From Marasmius tenuissimus (lineage: Eukaryota; Basidiomycota; Agaricomycetes; Agaricales; Marasmiaceae), in contig JAQOTA010000056.1 in assembly GCA_029532415.1 (NCBI GenBank), positions 124,001-188,000 of the forward strand: 64,000 bases of DNA. Reading direction: 5' to 3'. This document shows positions 34,494-46,500 of this stretch, piece by piece (the first letter of the stretch is position 1; each line of letters starts with the position of its first letter). The translations under genes were made by a program, and so were the position numbers. Under the pieces are notes generated by a model, which saw only the letters and a program-made list of their open reading frames with translations, did no database searches and was not told the DNA's origin.

Positions 34494-37023
34494 GGTTATG
34501 GGCCCTGGTTAGCCCGACTACAATGACGAGCGCCCCTAGGCTGCTGTCACCGGCTAGCTAGGCTAGACCTGCATGTTGCCATCGACCTCTTAATTGAGTG
34601 CTTGATCTATGGCATTGATGTATGTCCTTTGACGACATCGGATCTCAAGGATCCAATGCTCCTCATTGAGCATAGTGCCTTAATGGCTGCTCCCTGTGTT
34701 GATTAGACGCATGCTGATGCTGTCTTTTCTAGATCCCACACCAAACTCTAAACCTCTTACTACCATGTTCGACGTCAAGAAATTCTTCTCCGGTTGCTTC
34801 GACGGCACTGGATTCCGCCAGACCTATAACAGCGAAATGGAAGCTGTTACCAAGGCTCAAGGCCTTTATTGCCACCTTACTGGTGCAGCTAAGAAGCCAA
34901 CGTACCCTCTGGGGGACATCATTCCAACCATTACGGTCACTCCTTCCCCCAGTGCGGCAGCTACGCCTGCAGCTGCACCTGCTGATTCTGACAAAGAACC
35001 TGATCAGGCAGACCCTACTGAAGCCCAGATCACAGCGTACAACACTGCGCTGGAAGCATGGGAGGAGAAAGACCTCCAGCTGATGGGTATCATTCAGTTG
35101 ACCTCTACGAAGGAAGTCTTTGAACCTCTCAAGGACATGGATGCTGCTAAAGCCTGGTCCACCATCGTCACCACCTACGGCGAACGAACCTTGTCTGCCA
35201 TTTATGGTGACTTTGTCAAATTGGTGTCCTTCCGGCTTACCACCAGCCATCCCCAGGCTGGCATTGCCAAGTTCAAACACTACATTGAACATCTTGCTGA
35301 GGTCGGGGTTGAACTCCCTGAGTTGATCAAAGCCCTCCTTTTCATCACAGCTATACCCCCTGAATGGGACACCGCTTCCTCCAAGTCCCTTCATGACTTT
35401 GATATGGATCCTGAGAGCTCCAGCACCCTCACCGTTGCTGACATTCATGAAGCTATCATGATCAAATACGGGTGTCAGAACCCTCAGCTTGCCAACTGCC
35501 TCTCTGCGGTCAAGCATGCTGGTAACCACGAACCATCCTTTGGTCAGCAGCAGCATCCACCGCAGCAATGTCAGCAGCGTGGACAGCAGCAGTGTGGACA
35601 GCAGCAGTGTGGCCAACAGCGTCAACCACAGCAGCAGCAGCAATGTCCTTTTTCGAACTAGAACAACAGTAAGAAAAAGAAGCAGCAGCAGCATGGTACT
35701 CGTGGTGGTATCAACCAGCACCAGGGTCCCGGCCACGCTGGCAGTAACAACGGTGGTAACAATCGGTCGCATGGTCACTCTCATCTGGCATCATATGCAT
35801 CTGTCGTAGCTTTCCCTGCTCCTATCCGTCCTTATTCCTCAATCACTGATCGCAGGGAACATATCGCGTTGAACGCAGTTAACAACTCCTTGCATGCTGA
35901 GATCGCAAGCGCCCCTCCTGTTCGCGCTATAGGATCACTGCCCCCAGCTCACTTCACTGGTCACTGGAACAAGTCCTGCAACAGCACTGTCCCTCAGCCA
36001 GCTGTCAAGAAGAACCCAGCTGCTATGCAGTCCTTCACTGGCTTCAAGCCGTCTCAGTCAGTATTTGATGATGTCTGTGAAGTGCATTCCCTTGCTGACA
36101 GACTTGGTGCCCCCAAGACGGTGGGGTATCTCAAACCCTTCGAACAGATTGTCATGTCTGCCACCAATCGTTCGCTCCAGGACCACATTGAACAACCACG
36201 TGCGTCCTTGTCTAAGCGTCTTTTGGAGGATGATGAGGGATATGAGGGAGCCGGATCTCCTTCTTCTACTTCTTCTAAACACTCTCGTAGCGCTGATCCT
36301 GATGAAGATGTAGAGATGGATTGGGGATCTGACGACGGTATGGAAGACATGACCTCTCTATTCGGTAATGATGTTGACAACAATATTGCTGAAGCTGCAG
36401 GGGTTGAGGACGTCCCAGATGACGTCTCTCTTGGATTGTTCCACGATGACAGGCAAGTACCGTACCTTGACCTGCTTTCCCAATCTGATGCAACCTTACA
36501 GCGATGCTCACAACTAGTTGGTATCAGTAGTTTGCGTCGTAGTCGTAGTGATCTGGCATCACTTGTATCATATTGTAATGCTATCTCCACTCACTTTGTG
36601 GGTTGTACTCAGTGCAAGGAAAAGAAAAGTGTGAACAACGCACAGGGTTGGCTCCTTGATTCTGGTGCCTCCTCTCATTTCACAAATGATATGAATGATT
36701 TCGCTGAATATGAATTGCTTGATGGTCCTATTGTGAATACTGCGAATAAGGGCAACCCTATACAGATCAAGGGTAAAGGCACACTCTTCATTAAGCATAA
36801 CGTTGAAGGACATGACGGGAAACTTACTGAGCGTGTTTCGCATCTCTATCCTGTCTATTACATACCTCAATTGGACATACGTCTACTATCAATGGGAGAG
36901 TTCCTTCAAGATGGTCTATCAATTCATGGAAATGCGAAGAAGTTAGCCTTCTACTCATCACAGCGACGACAGTCGCTTGTTTCCTACCCTCATATGCCTG
37001 GTCAAACCATTTATTGGGTACAG
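34173..37023 (+). mobile_element. Truncated Ty1/copia retrotransposon (copia-1)
   Basis: 5' LTR 34173-34493, primer-binding site at 34494, gag and the protease/pre-integrase part of pol, then loss of homology to the complete element near 37023, just after the sequence encoding G-Q-T-I-Y-W-V. Integrase, reverse transcriptase, RNase H and the 3' LTR are missing. Closely related to the complete element at 42911-49234. Confidence 0.9.
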
Positions 37024-37089
37024 AGCCTCAATGTTTGTTGTGACTTGTACCCAAACTCACTGATACCACTGTTTGATGCTCCAGCATAG
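34765..37089 (+). pseudogene. Gag-pol fragment of copia-1
   Basis: The frame starts MFDVKKFFSG and encodes the copia-type Gag, a Q-rich stretch, then the aspartic-protease motif WLLDSGASSHFTND and the start of the pre-integrase region. A TAG at 35659-35661 stands where the complete element has CAG (Gln). After the break near 37023 the frame runs on through unrelated DNA for about 20 codons to a stop at 37089. The C-terminal tail is therefore not element-derived. Confidence 0.88.
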
Positions 37090-38143
37090 TAAAGATGTCA
37101 GCCATGTGAGTCCAGAATTTTGAGTAGATCCTGAGGCAGCAAAGGCTTTTATGTTGTAGAAAGGACAACACTTCCTTCTAATCATCACTTGAGATAGGTG
37201 ACCAGCCCCAGAGTTTGATATCAGAACAAGCAGTTGCTGAAGGTGGCGCAGAATGTTCTGTTTTGAGATTCTTTCGCATTGCAATCATCATCAACCATAT
37301 ATCTCCCACCCACGCACTGTCAAGTGCAAGCAAAGCAGGGACTGCAAAGTTTTGACTATAGACAATGACAATGCGAAGAAGATTTGTTTTCCTTTCTGCT
37401 TAGTTGTTTATGGGTTGCTTGTATAACTTGAGAGACAACCTGGGAAGAGCAAAGAGAGAGCAGATCAAAAAACCCAGCTATGACTGTGACCTCATGGTTT
37501 GGTACTCCACAGCCTTGGCAGTGGCGATCTGTTGCACACCATTTCCTATGGCAAGCTGAGCAAGGGAAAGACCTGCACGGTATGTCCATTGTGGTGTTCC
37601 ATGTTCTGGTTGTGGTCACAAAAAGACAAGACGTCACAAAGTCACAATGATACTCATGCTCATTCACCTTGTCACACTGACACCTACAGGCTTCGAGCAT
37701 CGAATCAAATAGTCCTGAAAGTTACAATGAGTAAGTCAATCCTAGGCTTGTTCAGAAAGAGAGGTCTAGATGTAGCAACTTGTTCAACCATCAAGATTAG
37801 GGTCTGCTCTCTCTCAACTTTATCATAAAGATGCAGGCAAAAAAAGGGCTTTAAGAAGTATATAACATACCAGCGTCTATGGGCCATAGCATCACAGAAA
37901 CAAAGGCATGTGACTGATACCTGCACACCCTCGAGGCTAGCAATACTCCTCAAGCTTGACTGTTGAAGCTCTCCACAACCTGTGAACCCACAGACCTTCT
38001 TCCAGAGATTCCATCCTGTACATTTTCCAGCAAAAACATAACAAGCGGCCATGACTGACAAGCATGAATGGAATTCAATGCTGTAGGAGCTGTAGCCTAT
38101 CGCACCAGTTTCCAAATTCAAACTAGAAGCCTATGCACTAGAA
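37024..38143. other. Spacer before A3; CpG-poor
   Basis: Diverged relative of the blocks upstream of A1, A2 and A4; the part near 37690-37900 aligns with 53750-53900. CpG is scarce. No gene seen. Confidence 0.45.
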
Positions 38144-38856
38144 ATGCCAGTTCTGATTGTTGAGTTGTCTGTTTCAGCTGTGGCTGAGGGGATTTTGGCT
38201 TCCACCGATCCCAGTAACAGTCTGTTGATGAAGATGGTGATTGTTGGGATGCTTGTCGTTGTCATTGCAGTCGCAGCCAAAAAGTGGTTCTTCCCTTACA
38301 CAATTGAAGACCTGAAGAGCTTGGTGACGAGTATTGAAGACTTGATTGAAGAAAAGTCAGCTCTCAAATGGAATTTACTCAGGGATTCTGCAGTTCAGTT
38401 TAAGCAGATGCTAGAAAAGTACGTGCTGAACGTAGTACACACCTTTATCCGAGATCACTGACATTTGTAACTCATTATTTGCTCTCATCTTCTCCGTTTG
38501 TCTATCAATGACCATCCGGATGTTCTTACATCTGTCTGGGAACTGATATGCAGGCAGAATGGAGAAATGTGCCGGATTAGGATGGGAAGTATTGCTGAGC
38601 TAGATGGAATGAAAGTTCTCACTTGGATGGCTTTCCAATGTCGGCAGGTGAACCAAGTAAATGCTTGCCATGTGTCACTGTCGCAATTGGAGTACAGGTT
38701 ATTGGTGTGTGAGCCTGCTCTGATGTGATGGTAAACAGTCCTTAGTCATATATGCAGGAAGAGATTGAGAAAAGGGAGCATACAGAGCATGCTTTGAGTG
38801 CAAGGGTATTGAGCTCCCATATTAGCAGGCCATGCCATCCGGTCCATCGCTGCTAG
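38144..38856 (+). CDS. A3: type A small single-pass membrane protein, diverged but open
   Basis: Exons 38144-38418, 38554-38704 and 38758-38856 (275, 151 and 99 nt) give 174 residues. The first two exon lengths are identical to A4. N-terminus MPVLIVELSVSAVAEGI, hydrophobic span MVIVGMLVVVIAVAA, then KKWFFPYTIEDLKSL; exon 2 has MKVLTWMAFQC and VNACHVSLSQLEYRLL; exon 3 starts EEIEKREH. The position of the usual stop is read through, so the C-terminus is about 11 residues longer. Compared with A4 many CpG sites have become TpG or CpA (GTCGAATCGTCCG in A4 is GTTGAGTTGTCTG here), yet no stop arose. Whether it is expressed is open. It is convergent with B3. Confidence 0.65.
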
Positions 38857-39879
38857 CATTGGTGCCATCCATAACTGCCAACCACTGTTGTCCATTGTTG
38901 CGACCATTACACATTGAACAGCTAATTTTCTTTCATCATTTAGCCTCCTGTAACACTTGGTTGTACTGCTTGATTTGATCTGTTTGGATTGCTGTGTCCA
39001 AGGACCATGAAGAGCGAGCGAAGAAACAGGAAAGGAGACAAATCATATCCTGCACAATAGCCGCAGTATTTGTTCAATCTTGCTGTGACGAACCAAAGCT
39101 GCATGTACAGAGATGTGATGAATCTGTCATTGAGTAAGTTGTGGCCATCAAGGAGAAAGAAGACAAGACAACATGATACTGTTGCAAAGATATTAGCATG
39201 TATGTTGTTGAATCAACCAGTATCCTAGGAGCAGCATCCAATACCTACTCTCTGCCCATTTGGATGGCTTAATGAGGATGAGCTGACAAAAAAAAGTCAG
39301 AATGAGATTGAAGAGTGGAGTCTAAAAACATACCGCATGCTTTAGCAATCAAATCCTCAAGCACGTGGATGCTATACAGATGTCTTGCAGGGAGGAAGCA
39401 AGAGCATGTGCATCAGCAAACCTCCAAATCATAGACCATTAATGGAGCAGACCTACATCTATGGGACCAGCCAGTGTCTGATACCATGATGTTCCCAACA
39501 GGTATTTGTCAAACATTTCCCTACCATGATGTGCTCCCATGTACTGGAGACTACAGGATGCAGACTCAATGTACAACAAGTATGCATAATGTAGCAGAAA
39601 AACGTAATGGGTGACTCCTGCACGTTTCTGGCACAATGAGCACGCAACAGGTACAGTGCGCGAATCATGTGTACATATCATTCAAATAAGGGAGCCCAAA
39701 CCGAGATATGGCTTTGAGAGTAAAATTCACATAGCTGTAGTGCCTTCAGAAGATAAACAATCAACATGGATGTAGTATACAGCACGGCCGCAATAAACAT
39801 TAGTGGGGAGATCAGCTACTAGCATGTAAGCCTTGTAGGTACCGAGACACCAGAATCATAGGGAAGTGAACGATGGAAG

Positions 39880-40201
39880 TGATGAGCCGGCATGACACCT
39901 AGTGCAGAGGACTACAACATGGCTACACTACTACTTACCAGAGAGGAGTTTAGAGAGGTAGAGGCAAGACGTAGAAGCTCAAGCACACTGTAGATTCAAG
40001 TAGAGAACTACAAGCTTATATACATGTGGAGACAATAGTAAATACCATATATGGACGACAATAGAAATTGTACATATGAGCATAGTGAACAATGAAGAAT
40101 AGAACAATAGCAAATGCATTGTCCTGCATAATACAATGGCGGGAAGTATGAACCGGGACTTCTGATATACCGGGATCTAATTATAGTCCACAGATTCAAC
40201 A
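39880..40201 (-). repeat. Solo LTR of the copia family, minus orientation
   Basis: 322 bp, reads TGATGAGCC...GATTCAACA on the plus strand, the complement of the LTRs at 42911 and 48914. It is flanked by the 5-bp direct repeat GGAAG (39875-39879 and 40202-40206), so a full element inserted here and its interior was lost by LTR-LTR recombination. Confidence 0.93.
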
Positions 40202-41659
40202 GGAAGATGGTGAGCATGTAGAGTAAAAACACGGGAGGGTACAGTGACTAGCAGTCACAAAATTGGTACTATCAATTGAGTCTGGTTCAGTTCCAATAGT
40301 CAAAAAACATAAGTCAATCACTCACATGGGTGGAAGCTTGAGAGAGCAAAGGAAAACCTGCATCTCAGAGATGTCGTCAGTACAATCAGAAGCAGATGGC
40401 GGAGTCCAGGTGTAATGGAATGACGCACACACACATTTCTTGTTTCCATGTTGCCAGTACTCAGCCAGCTTGCCAAACCTCGTCGTGATGTGAAGCATGC
40501 AACGTGAAGCATTCGATCCAGGCAAAATAAGTGCTGTGAGTGTTCCTGATCCAGCGACATTCTTTCTCAATCCGAATTCATGTTCTGTGTAAGTAGTAAG
40601 ATTGGGTCTAAAAATAGGCGCATATAGCCACTTAGCTGAGATGATGGTCCAGTCCAAGGCCTCCTTGTTGGAGTTTGCAAGATTCTTGATGTCATCCAAC
40701 CATCTATATCATCCTTCACCAATGTTCCTCAATGAGCTTCAAATGGTGTCAACAAACTTGTCGGGGCGTGCTTGTGAGCATAAGTCAACTTTGAGTCTTG
40801 ACAGTCTCATTGGCATTCTTGTGTGATTTTTATCACTGAGATTCTCTTCTTCACAGAGCTGAGAGGAGGGCCAGTGTTGGTGCTGAGGAAAAAGGAGAGC
40901 AAAACAATGGTGATGTTCAAAGGAAAGGATGTGTGTAAGCGCCGGACAGTTTGACACGTCGCCTTTATATGGAACCATAGGGTTAGGGTATTTATTGGCA
41001 GCACTTCAACGGCACTTTCTCCAGGGGGGACCCCCACCTCAACTTACTTATTCTTGACCTTGAGCACTTGAGCTGCAACATCATTACTGTGGTCGTGGTC
41101 GCTGCCTGAGATACTGCCATCATTGTTCAATTATGTAAGGAAAATCCTGTAGATATCTTATAGTCAGGGCTCACCAGCGTCACCCAGGCCGTCTCCTAGT
41201 CTCCTTGCGGCCCAGTCTCTTGTTCCTCTTTGACTTTTTACTTTGACCACTATCGTGTAAACCACAATATGACATGTACACTATCTCTAGTTGAGTATCA
41301 TACACTTCTATATCACATTTTGAGGGCTCTTGTACACTGCCATTACAGCTTGCAACCCAGAGATGCATTCTTCTTACATTACACCAAGTCATGTACAGGG
41401 GAATGTAGTATGCTCACTAGTTACATTGATTGGACTCCATGTACATTCACACAAAGTCATGTGCTCCAATGTAGATCACGATAACATGGATGTATGGTCA
41501 TGTAAAGCCTCAACTGGGCTGTAAAGGCTATACATCAATGTTCTACAGTTTGGGAGTTTGCTGATGTGAGCGATGACTCTTGAGACATCTGTAGCGACTC
41601 AAAATAAGGACGAGTAGCTGGACGAAAGTCTGGGTGGGGAGGACGGTTCTGGTACTCAA

Positions 41660-41760
41660 TTGGTCAAAGCAAAATCTGTCAAAGCGGCACTATTTGGCTA
41701 CCCAGCTATTATGTAATCATATATATTATTCTGCCGCTTTGACTGACAACATTTTGACAG
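41660..41760. repeat. Small imperfect inverted repeat
   Basis: Perfect 12-bp core GTCAAAGCGGCA at 41678-41689 and its complement at 41732-41743, with weaker pairing outward (TGTCAAA-like ends). It could be a small MITE, but no target duplication was found. Confidence 0.4.
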
Positions 41761-42910
41761 TGATTGACTACCCGGGTCCCGCGCTCGGGGCTCACCAACC
41801 TCTCTATATCCTTGTCATCCCTCGACCTTCATCTGTAAAATGCTCTAGTGTCAATAGCAGGCATCGCTGTTTCACCTTGAGGCAAACCTCCGTTATTTGA
41901 CTGCTCGAAGTACGTCTCCCGATCCTTCTTCTCGCTCTGACTTGATTTCTCAACAGCTTGTCATCGTCTGTCTGTGGACTGCTCAAGAGAGTAGAGGACA
42001 GGCAAAAGGTCTAGCCACAACTCGCCGTGCTTCATTGTATTGTTCAAACTCGTTGTGCTGAGTATCAAGACGGTTCAGCTCGCAGAATGTGCAGCCTTCT
42101 TACGGTATCTCTTCAAGCACATGGAGCACTGAGCACGCTGGGAAACCTTTTGGAATCATAAGCGTGTCCCTCGCTGGGTGTTTGTGTTCTCGTCTCTGGT
42201 CATGTAAAACAATGCTGACTGGAAGATTTTCTTCTGATAGGCGAAAAAGACATTGATATCCTGTCCTGATGGGCACCACATACACAACAATACAGCCCTA
42301 GCAAACGAATCGATGACAACCACGCAACAGTTGCTGTAGCCTTGGATATAAGGGAACTGATGTCCTTCTTGGTGGGCATACCACGCGTGAGACCTTCAAT
42401 GGGTATTTGGGACATTCCATCAGACGTTAGCCTTGCAATTGTAGTATGTTGCTCCTACGTCAATTCACTTCCATCTGAAAGTTAATGGACACCATGAGCT
42501 GTCAGCTGGCTATCATTCGGGCAAATCCACAAACATACTCACCGCCACTTCCCTCTTCAGCTTTATCACCAAGCCATAGCATTCCTTCACATCCCTCAAC
42601 TCCTGCCAACGAAGAACAATCCAAGTGACCAGATTACATTCATTTGGCCCTAACATTGAACGTTCCTCAATTTCCCTCATTTTTTGGTACTCTCTGCTCT
42701 GAAATTATCAGGATAACTGCACTAGAAAACCGCAAAATCAACGCCTTGCCTGTTCAACCTTCCTCAGATTCTTGACTCCAAATCTTCCAACAAATTCCTC
42801 CCAATAGCCGTATTCTTTTTGATAGTCTTCCGAATGGAGTCGATTTGTTCCTTCAAGTCATCAAGTGTGTGTGGGTAGAACCATTTCTTGGCTCCAGCAA
42901 CTGTTACAAG

Positions 42911-43225
42911 TGTTGAATCCGTGGACTAAAATTAGATCCCGGTATATCCGAAGTCCCGGTTCATACTTCCTGCCATTGTATTATGCGGGACAATGCATGT
43001 GTTCCATTCTTCATTGTTCATTATGGTCATATGTACAATTTCTATTGTTCTCCCTATATGGTAATTCTATTGTATCTACATGTATATAAGCTCGTAGTTC
43101 TCTACTTGAATCTACAGTGTACTTGAGCTTCTACGTCTTGCCTCTATCTCTCTAAACTCCTCTCTGTTAAGTAGTAGTGTAGCCATGTTGTAGTCCTCTG
43201 CGCTAGGCGTCATGCCGGCTCATCA
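42911..43225 (+). repeat. 5' LTR of copia-2
   Basis: 315 bp, TGTTGAATCC...GGCTCATCA. It differs from the 3' LTR mainly by a 6-bp gap near 42998 and a few substitutions, which implies a fairly recent insertion. Confidence 0.95.
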
Positions 43226-43238
43226 GGTTATGGGCCCC
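43226..43238 (+). other. Primer-binding site, initiator-tRNA-Met internal type
   Basis: GGTTATGGGCCCC directly abuts the LTR. Its complement contains CATAACC, which fits the anticodon loop region of an initiator methionine tRNA rather than a tRNA 3' end. This is the half-tRNA priming known from Drosophila copia. The same site follows the LTR at 34493 and the LTR-like end at 33998. Confidence 0.7.
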
Positions 43239-43525
43239 GGTTAGCCCGACTACAATGACGAGCGCCTTAATGGCTGCTGTCAGCGACAAGCGCCCCTAGG
43301 CTGCTGTCATCGGCTAGCTAGGCTAGACCTGCATGTTGCCATCGACCTCTTAATTGAGTGTTCGATCTATGGCATTGATGTACGTCCTTCGACGACATTG
43401 GATCTCAAGGATCCAATGCTCCTTGTTGAGCATAGCGCCTTGATGGCTGCTCCCTGTGTTGATTAGACGCATGCTGATGCTGTCTTTTCTAGATCCAACA
43501 CCAAAACTCTCAACCTCTTACTACC

Positions 43526-46500
43526 ATGTTCGACGTTAAGAAATACTTCTCTGGTCGCTTCGACAGCACCAACTTCAAACAGACCTACTACAGCGAGATG
43601 GAAGCTGTGTGTAAGACCCAAGGTCTTTACAGTCATCTCACTGGCCAAGAACCACGTCCCTCCATGCCCCTTGGCACTGTGACTAGCCCCGCAGGGGTTA
43701 CTCCTGTTACTCGTGCTACCGTCCCTCCCGAGGAGCACGCTGCCTGGGTCAAGGAAAGTCTTGCTTGGGACAAGGAAGATCTCCAGCTCATGGGAATCAT
43801 CCAGATCACCACCACCAAGGAGGTCTTTGATCCGATCAAGGACATGAACGCCGAAAAAGCTTGGGAACAGCTGAACCTCACCTACGGCGAGCCCACTTTG
43901 TCTGCCATCTATGGCGACTTTGTTAAACTCGTCTCTTTCAGACTTGCCACCTCTCATCCCCAAGCCGGCATCACCAAGTTCAAGTCCTACATCGAACGAC
44001 TCTCCGAGGTAGGAGTGGTTCTCCCTGAGTTGATCAAGTCCCTCTTGCTCATTGCCGCTATTCCTCCCGAATGGGACATTGCCTCATCTAAATCCCTCCA
44101 TGACTATGTCAGGGATTCCGAGGATGAAGAATGCATCACTGTTTCAAAAGTCCATGACGCTATCATGGTCGAGTACGAATGCCAGAACCCTCAGCTTGCC
44201 AACCGCCTCTCTGCGGTGAAGCGTGCTGGTAATCATGAACCATTGTTTGGTCAGCAGCAATGTCCGCAGCAGCAACGTCAGCAGCATGGGTATCAGCAGC
44301 AGACCAACACCCGTCCACCACAGCAGCAGCAGCAACACCCCTTTTCGAACCAGAACAAGGGTAAGAAGAAGAAGCAGCAGCAGTGTGGTACCCGCGGTGG
44401 TATCAACCAGCACCAGGGTCCCGGCAACGCCGGTGGTAACAGCGGTAACAATCGGTCTCATGGTCACTCCCATCTTGTGTCCTACACATCCGTCGTTGCT
44501 TCCCCTCCTCCTGTCCGTCCTTACTCCTCAATCACTGACCGCAGGGAACGTATTGCGTTGAACGCAGTCAACAACTCCTTGCGCGCTGAGATTGCCAGTG
44601 CCCCTTCTAGCCGTGCTAGAGGATCTCTGCCCCCAGCGCACTTCACTGGTCACTGGGACAAGTCTTGTGACAGCACTGTCACTCCTGCTGTCAAAAAGAA
44701 TCCGGCTGCCATGCAGTCCTTCACCGGCTTCAAGCCATCCGAGTCAGTATTTGATGATGTACGTGAAGCACGTTCACTTGCTGACAGACTTGGTGTCCCT
44801 AATACGGCGCGGCATCTCAAACCGTTCAAACAGATCGTCACGTCCGCCGCCAATCGTTCGCTCCAGGATCGTATCTCGAAGCCTGGTTCCTTGTCCAAGC
44901 AAGTTCTGGAGGACGATTCGGAAGATGAAGGAGCCGGATGTCCTTCTTCTACTTCTTCTAAATGTGCTCGCAGCACTGATCCTGATGAAGATGTAGAAAT
45001 GGACTGGGGATCTGATGATGGTATGGACGATATGACTTCTCTATTCGGTAATGATGTTGACAACGACATTGCTGAAGCTGCAGGAGTAGAGGACGTCCCA
45101 GATGACGTCTCCCTCGGATCGTTCCACGATGACAGGCAAGTACCATACCTTGACCTGCTTTCCCAAGCTGATGCAAACCTACAGCGCTGCTCTCAACTAG
45201 TTGGTATCAGTAGTGCGCGCGGTAGTCGTAGTGATCTGGTATCACCTGTAAATTTTTGCAATGCTATTTCAACCCACTTTGTGGGATGTACTCGATGTAA
45301 GGGAGAGAAAAGTGTGAACAACACACAGGGTTGGCTCCTTGATTCTGGTGCCTCCTCTCATTTCACGAATGATTTGAATGATTTCGCTGAATATGAATCG
45401 CTTGATGGTCCTATCGTAAATACTGCGAATAAGGGCAACCCTATACAAATCAAGGGCAAAGGCACAGTCTTCATTAAGCATAATGTTGAAGGACATGACG
45501 GGAAACTTACTGAGCGCGTTTCGCGTCTCTATCCTGTCTATTACATACCACAATTGGATATACGCTTGCTATCCATGGGAGAGTTCCTTCAAGATGGTCT
45601 ATCAATTTGTGGAAACGCGAAGAAGTTAGCCTTCTACTCATCACAGCGACGACAGTCGCTTGTTTCCTACCCTCATATGCCTGGTCAAACCATTTATTGG
45701 GTACACTCGCGGAAAGCATCTGCTGAAGTTTTAATGGCCAAGTCAGTCGTTTACAACATCGACTACGATATTGAGCACAGACGCTTTGGGCATCCGTCGG
45801 ATAAAGCCCTAAACAAAGCTCGGAAACATATGCAAGGTTTCCCACTTGACCTTAAGATGCCTACTAAGAAGACACCTTTGTGTCGTGGTTGTGCTGAAGG
45901 CAAGATGCATGAGAAATCGTTCCCCAACTCTACAACTAGAGCTTCTAAACCATTTGAACACATACATTCGGATTTGAAGTCGTATCCGGTTGAATCATAT
46001 CACCGGTACAAGTACTACATCTCTTTTCTCGATGACTGCACGTCCTACGTTTGGACTTCCAAGCTCAAGACGAAGGACGAGGCAGTACCCGCTTTGAGGG
46101 ACTTCCTTACTATGGTCAAGACACAATTCAATGCTGTTGTCAAGACCTGGATGTCCGATGAAGGGGGAGAGTACAAAGGAGATAAGTTCGATGCAGTACT
46201 GAAAGAGTATGGGATCCAAAGGGATCAAAGCATACCGTATACACCACAACAGAATGGTCGTGCTGAATGATTTAACAGGACTATTCATGAGAAGGCTGAA
46301 GCTCTTCGCTTTGAAGCTTGTATGCCTCAGTCCTGGTGGGAGTTCTGCCATGTGCACGCCGTCCACCTCTACAATCGCACTCCTGTGCAACGTTTGAGCT
46401 GGCGAACTCCATTCGAAATGCTTTACAGCGAAGTACCTGATGTTTCACATCTCCGAGTTATGGGTTGTGCAGTCTACATCTTCATTCCTGAAGATCGTAG

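Larger units (their letters stand above)
38857..42426. other. Middle spacer III between A3 and B3; CpG-poor
   Basis: 3.5 kb with little CpG. The first about 200 bp is the diverged 3' flank of A3. Beyond that it shows little similarity to middle spacers I and II. It holds the solo LTR 39880-40201 and an imperfect inverted repeat at about 41660-41760. No gene can be supported. Confidence 0.45.

Noticed and set aside
34729..35784. 351-codon minus-strand open frame
   Set aside because: It is the antisense shadow of the copia-1 gag region; its composition (Leu/Thr runs) reflects the Q-rich repeats on the other strand.
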